From Streptomyces sp. NBC_00557 (lineage in GTDB: Bacteria > Actinomycetota > Actinomycetes > Streptomycetales > Streptomycetaceae), in NCBI RefSeq assembly GCF_036345995.1, contig NZ_CP107796.1, forward strand, positions 3,658,001 through 3,722,000: a stretch of DNA of 64,000 nt, in the 5' to 3' direction. Below the pieces are notes generated by a model. That model had not been told where the DNA came from and searched no databases. It saw nothing but the letters and a program-made list of their open reading frames with translations. Shown here piece after piece: positions 53,242-60,513 of this stretch (positions are counted from its first letter, which is position 1; each line of letters opens with the position of its first letter). A program made the translations under genes and the position numbers.

Positions 53242-53618
53242 GTGCCCCCACAAGTGAATGAATGGCCGCCGTGCCCCTCCCCCAAGGTGAACGGACGGCG
53301 TCGTGATCGTCCGCACGGCAGCGGCGAAACAGTAGCGGCAGGCCGCGGCATCTGTGAAGGCAGTGGCCACACGGGTAAAGCGCTGGTCGGAGGGCGGACC
53401 GGACGGCCGGACAGGCGGCGGTGCCCGGCTCTGCCCTCCCGTACGTCGCCGCCGAGCCGATTCCCGGCGGGCGATGGCGCGTGGTGCGAGCCGGCGCCCG
53501 AGTCGACCGGCGACCGCTGGAAGAGCGGATCCCGGACGTCATCGCGGGTGATGGGCTGGAAGAGGGGATGCGATGCGCCGTGGGGGAGACCACTTCGTGC
53601 CGCGTCCACTGAACGAGA
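53242..53618. other. Noncoding gap with one weak small reading frame
   Basis: This gap lies between the propeller-protein gene and the tRNA-Thr terminator. A plus-strand GTG at 53421 opens a 63-residue frame to 53612 with about 80% G/C at third positions, but it has no clear ribosome site or recognisable domain. I see no other element. The promoter of the propeller gene should lie near 53260-53340. Confidence 0.5.
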
Positions 53619-53651
53619 AAGCCCAGCTCAGAGACTTTCCGAGCTGGGCTT
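53619..53651 (-). terminator. tRNA-Thr terminator
   Basis: AAGCCCAGCTC (53619-53629) pairs perfectly with GAGCTGGGCTT (53641-53651). On the minus strand the stem is followed by TTCTCGTT. It lies directly downstream of the tRNA. Confidence 0.85.
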
Positions 53652-53654
53652 CAG

Positions 53655-53731
53655 TGGAGCCGCTTTCGGGATTCGAACCCGAGACCTACGCATTACGAGT
53701 GCGTTGCTCTGGCCATCTGAGCTAAAGCGGC
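53655..53731 (-). tRNA. tRNA-Thr (anticodon CGU)
   Basis: The minus strand folds as a complete cloverleaf: acceptor GCCGCTT/AAGCGGC, D arm GCTC...GAGC, anticodon stem ACGCA/TGCGT with loop CTCGTAA (anticodon CGT, reading ACG threonine codons), and T arm with GGTTCGAATCC. The discriminator base is T, and the CCA end is encoded (53657-53655). A terminator hairpin follows. Confidence 0.96.
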
Positions 53732-53838
53732 GTGCTGCCCGCACCATGGTGCGATCGGCAACGTCGGTAAGTCTACACAGTTTCCCGGGGTGCTTCGTAC
53801 CGGCCCCGGAGCGCGTGGCTCCGGGGTCGGCGGCGGGG

Positions 53839-55437
53839 CTATGAGCAGCGCTTTCCGGCGGGTGGCGGGGTGCCTCGCAGCAAGTAGGCGCGGATCGCCG
53901 AGTCGATGCAGGTGCTGCCGCGGCCGAAGGCGGTGTGGCCGTCGCCGGCGTAGGTCAGCAGGCGGCCCGAGGAGAGCTGGCGGGCCAGGGAGAGGGCCCA
54001 GCGGTACGGGGTCGCCGGGTCGCGGGTGGTGCCGACCACCACGATCGGCGCCGCGCCCTGCGCCTCGATGCGGTGCGGCTCGCCCGTGGCCTTCACCGGC
54101 CAGTACGCGCAGTTCAGCGAGGACCAGGCCAGGACCTCGCCGAAGACCGGGGACGCCTTCTCGAAGGCCGGCAGCGCCTGCTCGACCTGTTCGGGGCCGG
54201 TGAAGGCCGGCGGCAGGTCCAGGCAGTTCACGGCGGCGTTGGCCATCATCAGGTTGCTGTAGTGACCGCCGGCGTCGCGTTCGTAGTAGCTGTCGGAGAG
54301 CGCGAGCAGGCCCGCGCCGTCGTTGCCCTTCATCGCCGAGGTCAGGGCCTCGCGCAGCTGCTGCCAGGTGCCCTGGTCGTACATCGCCGCGATCACTCCG
54401 GTCGTGGCCAGAGCCTCGCCCAGCTTGCGGCCGTCCGGATCGCCCGCCGGGATGGGGTGCGCGTCGAGCTTCCGGAAGAACGCCTCCAGGTGGCCGCCGA
54501 CCTGTGCGGGGGTCGTGCCGGCGGTGCCGAGCGGGCAGTCGGCGTGCCGTACGCAGTCCTTCGCGAACGCCTGGAAGGCGGTCTCGAAGCCGGCGGTCTG
54601 GTCCAGGTTCATCCGCCGGGCGTCCAGCGCCGGGTCCATCGCGCCGTCCAGCACCATCCGGCCGACCCGGCCGGGGAACAGGCCCGCGTACGTCGCCCCG
54701 AGGAACGTGCCGTACGACGCTCCCACGTAGTTCAGTTTCGGATCGCCCAGCACCGCCCGCAGGATGTCCATGTCCCGCGCCGCCTCGACGGTGGAGACGT
54801 GCCGCAGCAGGCGCGCCGAGTGCGCCCCGCAGCTCTCGGCGAACGTCCTGTCCGCCGTGACCAGCGCCGCCCGCTCCTTCGCGTTGTCGGGCGTCAGGTC
54901 GGTCTGCGCGTACGCGTCCATGCGGCGGCCGTCCAGGCATTCGACGGGCTCGCTGCGGGCGACGCCCCGCGGGTCCATGGCGACCATGTCGTAGTGGGCG
55001 CGGACGTCGGCCGGATAGCCGGCACCGGCGTAACTCTGCAGGTAGGCGATCGCCGAGCCGCCGGGACCGCCCGGGTTGACCAGCAGCGAACCGAGCGGCC
55101 TGCCCTTGCCGGCTGCCTTCTTGCGGGCGACGGCGAGCCGGACGTCTCCCGCACCGGGCCTGGCGTAGTCGAGCGGGGCCTTCATCGTCGCGCACTGGAA
55201 ACCGGAGACACCGCAGGCACGCCAGTGCAGTGTCTGCGTGTAGTACGGCGACAGCGCCGACGGTGTCGCGCGCGGCAGCGCGGCCAGCGCGGCGTCCACC
55301 GTCCCGCCGGCCGAGGTCGAGCTCCCGGCGGAGCAGGCGGACAGGAGCAGGGCGGCGGCCGTGAACAGGGTGGCCGTGAGGCGGGCCGTCCGGGTACGGA
55401 TGCCCCGGGTCCGGCGGAGGGATGGCCTGGTGTGCAT
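53839..55437 (-). CDS. Lipoprotein alpha/beta hydrolase, tripeptidyl-aminopeptidase-like
   Basis: Exported serine hydrolase of 532 residues related to the Streptomyces SlpD/SlpE and tripeptidyl aminopeptidase family. The signal peptide ends in the lipobox LLSAC. The N-terminal part has LLVNPGGPGGSAI (oxyanion region), the nucleophile in NYVGASYGTFLGATYA (near residue 239), the acid in VVVGTTRDPATPYRWA, and the histidine in AGDGHTAFGR. The cap domain has paired cysteines (DCVRHADCPLG). It probably removes N-terminal peptides outside the membrane. The ATG at 55437 lies 119 bases downstream of holB. Confidence 0.93.
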   Translation of the reverse strand: MHTRPSLRRTRGIRTRTARLTATLFTAAALLLSACSAGSSTSAGGTVDAALAALPRATPSALSPYYTQTLHWRACGVSGFQCATMKAPLDYARPGAGDVRLAVARKKAAGKGRPLGSLLVNPGGPGGSAIAYLQSYAGAGYPADVRAHYDMVAMDPRGVARSEPVECLDGRRMDAYAQTDLTPDNAKERAALVTADRTFAESCGAHSARLLRHVSTVEAARDMDILRAVLGDPKLNYVGASYGTFLGATYAGLFPGRVGRMVLDGAMDPALDARRMNLDQTAGFETAFQAFAKDCVRHADCPLGTAGTTPAQVGGHLEAFFRKLDAHPIPAGDPDGRKLGEALATTGVIAAMYDQGTWQQLREALTSAMKGNDGAGLLALSDSYYERDAGGHYSNLMMANAAVNCLDLPPAFTGPEQVEQALPAFEKASPVFGEVLAWSSLNCAYWPVKATGEPHRIEAQGAAPIVVVGTTRDPATPYRWALSLARQLSSGRLLTYAGDGHTAFGRGSTCIDSAIRAYLLRGTPPPAGKRCS

Positions 55438-55556
55438 CAGGCGAGCGTAACGCTCCGCGATGCACCGGATGCGGTGCGTGGGAATTGTCGCCTCGTACGG
55501 GGGACACCCCCGGCTCGGCACGGCGACGGCGCCGGCCGGTCTCCCGGCGTGGCGTC

Positions 55557-56762
55557 TCAGCCCGCCCGCAGCGCCATCGTCATCGCCTCGACCGCCAGCA
55601 GCGGGGCCACGTTGCGGTCCAGGGCCTCCCGGCAGGCCGCGATCGCCTCGATGCGGCGGAGCGTCGATTCCGGAGTGCTGCCGCGCGCCAGCCGGTCCAG
55701 GGCGTCCTGCGCGTCCTCGTTGGCGATCGCCACGCGGGAGCCCAGCTGCAGGGCGAGGACGTCGCGGTAGAAGGCGGTGAGGTCGCCGAGGGCGACGTCG
55801 AGGCTGTCGCGCTGCGTGCGCGTTCTGCGGCGCTTCTGCATGTCCTCGAGGTCCTTCATCACCCCCGCCGTGCCGCGCGGCAGCCGGCCGCCCTGGGCCG
55901 CGCCGAGCGCCGCCTTCAGCTCCTCGGCCTCCTTGCCGTCCATCTCCTCGGCGAGCTGCTTGGCGTCCTCGGCGGCCGCGTCGACCAGCTCCTGGGCGGC
56001 CTTCAGGCAGGCGCCGACCTCGTCGAGCCGCAGGGGCAGCTTCAGCACGGCCGCGCGGCGCTCGCGGGCCGCCGGGTCCGTGGCCAGGCGCCGGGCGCGG
56101 TCGACGTGCCCCTGGGTGGCGCGGGCGACGGCCACCGCCACCTCGGGCTCGATGCCGTCGCGCCGCATCAGCATGTCGGCGACCGCGTCCACGGACGGCG
56201 TGCGCAGGTTCAGGTGGCGGCAGCGGGAGCGGATGGTGGGCAGGACGTCCTCGATGGAGGGGGCGCACAGCAGCCAGACCGTGCGGGGTGCGGGCTCCTC
56301 CACCGCCTTCAGGACGGCGTTGGCCGACTTCTCGTTCAGCCGCTCGGCGTCCTCGACCAGGATGATCTGCCAGCGGCCGTTCGCCGGGGCGGTGAACGAC
56401 TTGCGGACCGTGTCCCGCATGTCCTTCACCAGGATCTCGGAGCCGACCGCGGCCACCGAGGTGACGTCCGCGTGGGTGCCGAGCAGCGCGGTGTGGCAGC
56501 CGTCGCAGAAGCCGCAGCCGGGGGCGCCGCCGAGGGCGCGGTCGGGGCTCACGCACTGCAGGGCCGCGGCGAAGGCCCTGGCCGCCTGGTTCCGGCCCGC
56601 GCCGGGCGGGCCCGTGAACAGCCAGGCGTGCGTCATCCGCGACGCCTCGGGCAGCGGCTCGTCGGCGGCGGCGGCCGTGACGAGGGCGTCGGCGTCCCGC
56701 GCGGCCGCGTCGAGCACCGCGCTCACCTTCTCCTGCCCGACGAGGTCGTCCCACACCGTCAT
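55557..56762 (-). CDS. holB: DNA polymerase III subunit delta'
   Basis: Clamp-loader subunit of 401 residues. The AAA+ fold has a degenerate P-loop, TGPPGAGRNQAARAFAAAL, in which the usual GKT/S is lost, as normal for delta'. The zinc module is CVSPD...CGFCDGCH. Further motifs are VEDAERLNEKSANAVLKAVEEP and the SRC motif in TIRSRCRHL. It follows the tmk fusion gene on the same strand, a conserved order in actinobacteria (topA-tmk-holB). ATG at 56762. Confidence 0.93.
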   Translation of the reverse strand: MTVWDDLVGQEKVSAVLDAAARDADALVTAAAADEPLPEASRMTHAWLFTGPPGAGRNQAARAFAAALQCVSPDRALGGAPGCGFCDGCHTALLGTHADVTSVAAVGSEILVKDMRDTVRKSFTAPANGRWQIILVEDAERLNEKSANAVLKAVEEPAPRTVWLLCAPSIEDVLPTIRSRCRHLNLRTPSVDAVADMLMRRDGIEPEVAVAVARATQGHVDRARRLATDPAARERRAAVLKLPLRLDEVGACLKAAQELVDAAAEDAKQLAEEMDGKEAEELKAALGAAQGGRLPRGTAGVMKDLEDMQKRRRTRTQRDSLDVALGDLTAFYRDVLALQLGSRVAIANEDAQDALDRLARGSTPESTLRRIEAIAACREALDRNVAPLLAVEAMTMALRAG

Positions 56763-56919
56763 GGGTCACGCCGCCCTTCCGTCACACTCCGCGTTCCGGG
56801 ATCCATTGTGCGGGTGGGCACTGACAACGGGGGCCTGGCACCGGGTTCGACGGACGAGGGCCAGAGGGTCTGGCGGACGTGAGCCAGAGGGTCCGGCGGA
56901 CGTCGCGGATCCGGTGGCG

Positions 56920-59900
56920 TCAGCCGCGCCGGCCCCGGCCGCGGCCCTTGCGGCCCTGCTCCTCGTCCTGGTCGCCGTGCTCGCGCTCGTCGTACGACCC
57001 CAGCAGTTCGTCCGCGAGCGACGGCAGGTCGTCCAGCGGGGTCTCCTCGGCCCAGTCGGGGCGCGGCCGGCGGCGCGGGGCGCCGTCGGCGTCGATCTGC
57101 GGCATCTCGCGTGTACGGTCCTCGGAGCCGTCGGGACCCGCGGCGGACCGCTCGTCCCGGAAGAAGCCGGGAGGCACCCGGCCCGCCGGGTCGTCACTCC
57201 GCACGGGCGGCAGTACGGCCGTCTCGTCCGCCGCACCCGGGACCACCGGCGGCAGTACGGCCGTCTCGTCCGCCGCACCCGGGGTCACCGGCGGCAGCAC
57301 CGCGGTCTCGTCCGCCGCACCCGGAACGACCGGCGGCAGCACCGCGGTCTCGTCCGCCGCGCCCGGGACCTGCGGCTGCGGCAGCTCGGCCGTCACCTCG
57401 GGGTCGGCGCCGGACTCGCGCGCCTGGGCGGCCCGGCGGTCCCGGGCGCCCTCGGGCTGGTCGGCCTCGTCCCGCACGGGACGCAGCACCGTCGTCTCGT
57501 CCGTGCCCGCGCCGCGCCCCGCAGGGTCGTCGGAGCCCGGCGACACCACCGGCGTCGGGACCGTCGCCGCGTCCGGGAACACGCCCGGCGCGGGCGGCAG
57601 GGGTGCCGTGGAACGGCGGGCCGCCGTGTCGGCCGCCGCCGCTGCCTCGGCCGCCTGCCTGCGGGCCTCCTCGGCGCGCAGCAGCGCCTCCTCGGCCTTG
57701 CGCTGCGCCTCCAGCCGCCGTGCCTCCTCCTCGGCGCGCAGCCTGGCCTGGCGGGCCTCCTCCTCGGCGCGCAGCCGGGCCTCCTCCTCGGCCTGCTTGC
57801 GGCGCCGTTCCTCCTCGGCCCTGCGGCGGGCCTCCTCCTCGGCGCGGGCCTTCTCCTCGGCGAGCAGCCGCTGCCGCTCCTCCTCCGCGCGCCGGGCCGC
57901 CTCCGCCGCCCGCTGCCGGGCCTCCTCGGCCTGCCGTTCGGCCTCGCGGCGCTGCGCCTCCTCCAGCTCGCGGCGCTTGCGTTCCTCCTCCTCGGCGCGC
58001 AGCCGGGCCAGCGCCTCCTGGCGCTCGCGCTCCAGGCGCTCCTCCTCGGCCTTGCGCGCGGCCTCTTCCTCGGCCTTGCGGCGGGCCTCCTCCTCGGCCT
58101 TGCGCCGCGCCTCCTCCTGGGCCTTGATCTCGGCCTCGGACAGCGGGAGCAGGGTGTCCAGCCGGTGCCGGATGACGGTCGTGACGGCCTCGGCCTCCTG
58201 GCCCGCGTCCACGACCAGGTAGCGGCCGGGGTCGGCGGCGGCCAGCGTGAGGAATCCGGACCGCACGCGCGCGTGGAACTCCGCCGGCTCCGACTCCAGA
58301 CGGTCCGGCGCCTCGGTGAACCGCTCGCGGGCCGTCTCCGGGGAGACGTCCAGCAGGACGGTCAGGTTCGGGACGAGCCCGTTGGTCGCCCAGCGGTTGA
58401 TGCGGGCGATCTCGGTCGGGGACAGGTCGCGGCCAGCGCCCTGGTAGGCGACGGACGAGTCGATGTAGCGGTCCGAGATCACCACCGCGCCGCGCTCCAG
58501 GGCGGGCCGTACGACGGTGTCGACGTGCTCGGCGCGGTCGGCGGCGTACAGCAGTGCCTCCGCGCGGTGGGACAAGCCCGCCGAGGACACGTCCAGCAGG
58601 ATCGAGCGCAGCCGCTTGCCGACGGGGGTGGCCCCCGGCTCGCGGGTGAGCACGACCTCGTGGCCCTTGGCGCGGATCCACTCGGCGAGTGCCTCGGCCT
58701 GGGTGGACTTGCCGGCGCCGTCGCCGCCCTCCAGGGCGATGAAGAAACCGTTCGTCGCCGGTGCCTCGACCGGGTCGTCGCCGCCGAGCAGCGCGTCCTT
58801 CAGGTCCTGGCGCAGCGGGATGCCGGAGCGGTCGTCGACCTTGGCGAGCACCAGCACGGCCACGGGCAGCAGCAGCGCGCCGACGAGCATCAGGGTGAAG
58901 GAGGCGCCGCCGTGCGCGAAGACGAACCTGCCGTCCTGCAGCCGGTGCCGGCCGATGAGCCCGGCGACGACGGGCGCGATCAGGGCGCCGAGCGCTATGA
59001 AGACCCGGACGACCGCGTGCAGGTGCTCGGTGACACGGGCCCGGCGGTAGTCCTCGGTCTCCTGGTCGAGCAGGGCGTGCCCGGTGTTGGCGGCCACGCC
59101 CGCGCCGACGCCGGCCAGGGCGACGATCAGCAGGACCGTGGTGACGTCCGGGACCAGCCCGGCGGCCAGCAGGGCGATGCCGGTGAAGGCGATGGCCAGG
59201 GCGAGCAGCCGGCGGCGCGAGAGCGAGGGCAGCACGGCGGGGGCGGTGCGGATGCCGACGGCGACGCCGCCGGTCAGGCCCAGCACCAGCAGGCCGTACA
59301 GGACCGGGCCGCCGCCCAGGTCGGTGGCGTGCAGCACGCACACCGAGACGGCCGCCGCGATGGCCCCGGCCACGGCGGCGCAGGCCGGGACGAGCAGCGG
59401 GATCGCGCCCGTGCGGCCCTTGTCCACGCCGGTGCCGGTGCGCGGGCGGCGCAGGCCCTCCAGCGGGGACCGCGCGCGGGGGGTGCGCACCGCGGGCAGT
59501 TCGAGGAAGGTCAGCAGGGACAGGGAGGCCGCGAACAGTCCGGCCGCCACATACGACCCGAGGGCCGCGTGGTGCTGGTCGAACCAGGCCACCCCGGTGC
59601 CCAGGAGATTGTTCAGCAGGCCGGCGACGACGAGCGCGGCGGCGGCCAGCGGGACGGCGGCGAATCCGGTGCGCAGCGAGAGGCGGCGCAGGGCGTCCAT
59701 GTGGTCGGGAAGCGGCCGTACGGTGGCCCCCTCCGGGGGCGGGCCGGGCAGCAGGGCCGGGGCCGCGCTCTCCCGGCACACCGTCCACAGGCGCTCGGCG
59801 ACGCCGGTGACGAAGGCGGTGACGAGGAGGACGGCCGGTGCGTTGTCCCGGGTCCAGTCGATCCACAGGGGGGCGACGATCAGCAGGGCGGCGCGCACGC

Positions 59901-60273
59901 CGTCGGCGCCGACCATGGTCCAGCGGCGGTCGAGCGGGCCCTCCTGGGCGGTGAGCGAGCTCAGGGGGCCGAGGAGGACCGCGCCGAAGAGCAGTGCGGC
60001 GAGGACGCGCGCCGCGAAGACCGTCGCCACTGCGAACGCGACTCCCCGGTATCCGCCTCCGAAGGCGCCCTGGGCGATCGCCGCCTGGAGGACCAGGAGG
60101 ACCAGGACGAGGAGTGCGAGGGTGTCGCCGACACTGCTGACCAGCTGTGCGCTCCACAAGCGCCTCAGCTGAGGTCGGCGCAGCAGGGAACGGACGGCGC
60201 GCTCGCGGGAGTCCGCGACCAGGGCGTCGTCCGGAGCTGTGGTGGGGGCCGTTGGCTGCTCGGCTCGCGTCAT
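56920..60273 (-). CDS. tmk: Thymidylate kinase fused to an N-terminal MFS membrane domain and a C-terminal coiled coil
   Basis: Protein of 1,117 residues in four parts. Residues 35-500 form about twelve membrane helices of MFS type. Residues 510-705 are dTMP kinase: P-loop ALEGGDGAGKSTQ, the DRX motif REPGATPVGKRLR, SDRYIDSSVAYQG. It phosphorylates dTMP to dTDP. Residues 715-880 are a highly charged E/A/R coiled coil. Residues 880-1,117 are disordered, with TDETTVLRPV and four repeats of ADETAVLPPV. The same MFS-Tmk fusion is known in other Streptomyces. Why a soluble nucleotide kinase should be tied to a transporter-like domain is unknown. ATG at 60273. Confidence 0.92.
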   Translation of the reverse strand: MTRAEQPTAPTTAPDDALVADSRERAVRSLLRRPQLRRLWSAQLVSSVGDTLALLVLVLLVLQAAIAQGAFGGGYRGVAFAVATVFAARVLAALLFGAVLLGPLSSLTAQEGPLDRRWTMVGADGVRAALLIVAPLWIDWTRDNAPAVLLVTAFVTGVAERLWTVCRESAAPALLPGPPPEGATVRPLPDHMDALRRLSLRTGFAAVPLAAAALVVAGLLNNLLGTGVAWFDQHHAALGSYVAAGLFAASLSLLTFLELPAVRTPRARSPLEGLRRPRTGTGVDKGRTGAIPLLVPACAAVAGAIAAAVSVCVLHATDLGGGPVLYGLLVLGLTGGVAVGIRTAPAVLPSLSRRRLLALAIAFTGIALLAAGLVPDVTTVLLIVALAGVGAGVAANTGHALLDQETEDYRRARVTEHLHAVVRVFIALGALIAPVVAGLIGRHRLQDGRFVFAHGGASFTLMLVGALLLPVAVLVLAKVDDRSGIPLRQDLKDALLGGDDPVEAPATNGFFIALEGGDGAGKSTQAEALAEWIRAKGHEVVLTREPGATPVGKRLRSILLDVSSAGLSHRAEALLYAADRAEHVDTVVRPALERGAVVISDRYIDSSVAYQGAGRDLSPTEIARINRWATNGLVPNLTVLLDVSPETARERFTEAPDRLESEPAEFHARVRSGFLTLAAADPGRYLVVDAGQEAEAVTTVIRHRLDTLLPLSEAEIKAQEEARRKAEEEARRKAEEEAARKAEEERLERERQEALARLRAEEEERKRRELEEAQRREAERQAEEARQRAAEAARRAEEERQRLLAEEKARAEEEARRRAEEERRRKQAEEEARLRAEEEARQARLRAEEEARRLEAQRKAEEALLRAEEARRQAAEAAAAADTAARRSTAPLPPAPGVFPDAATVPTPVVSPGSDDPAGRGAGTDETTVLRPVRDEADQPEGARDRRAAQARESGADPEVTAELPQPQVPGAADETAVLPPVVPGAADETAVLPPVTPGAADETAVLPPVVPGAADETAVLPPVRSDDPAGRVPPGFFRDERSAAGPDGSEDRTREMPQIDADGAPRRRPRPDWAEETPLDDLPSLADELLGSYDEREHGDQDEEQGRKGRGRGRRG
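57207..57374 (-). repeat. Four 42-base tandem repeats in the tmk tail
   Basis: Units begin at 57207, 57249, 57291 and 57333. Each encodes PGAADETAVLPPV(V/T). Each repeat presents one threonine in an acidic ETAVL context. Confidence 0.85.
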
Positions 60274-60470
60274 GCGTTCAGCCTATCCGCAGCCGCCGAC
60301 ACCACACCCGCCTCTCCTGGCATGCGCACGCCCCGACACCAAAGTGATGCCGAGGCGTTCACTTGCGAAGCGGAAGTGGTGCGACCACGGCCCCCTGTCG
60401 CCGTCCGGAGCGCGTGCCGGCCTTGTGCGCCCCCTGAAGCCGGCCTCGTCCGCCCCCTCGGTGGCAGGAG

Positions 60471-60504
60471 GCCGCCGACCCCTGAGAAACCAGGAGTCGG
60501 CGGC
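60471..60504. terminator. topA terminator
   Basis: GCCGCCGAC (60471-60479) pairs with GTCGGCGGC (60496-60504) around a 16-base loop, 10 bases past the topA stop. The rest of the 240-base gap to tmk shows no gene. Confidence 0.75.
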
Positions 60505-60513
60505 TCGGCGGCG

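Noticed and set aside
53421..53612. 63-residue plus-strand frame in the gap before tRNA-Thr
   Set aside because: Third-position G+C is fairly high, but there is no ribosome site, family or operon partner; too weak to call.
53655..53731. tRNA-Thr as an integration site for a mobile element
   Set aside because: No duplicated 3' tRNA end, integrase or excisionase gene is visible on either side within the window.
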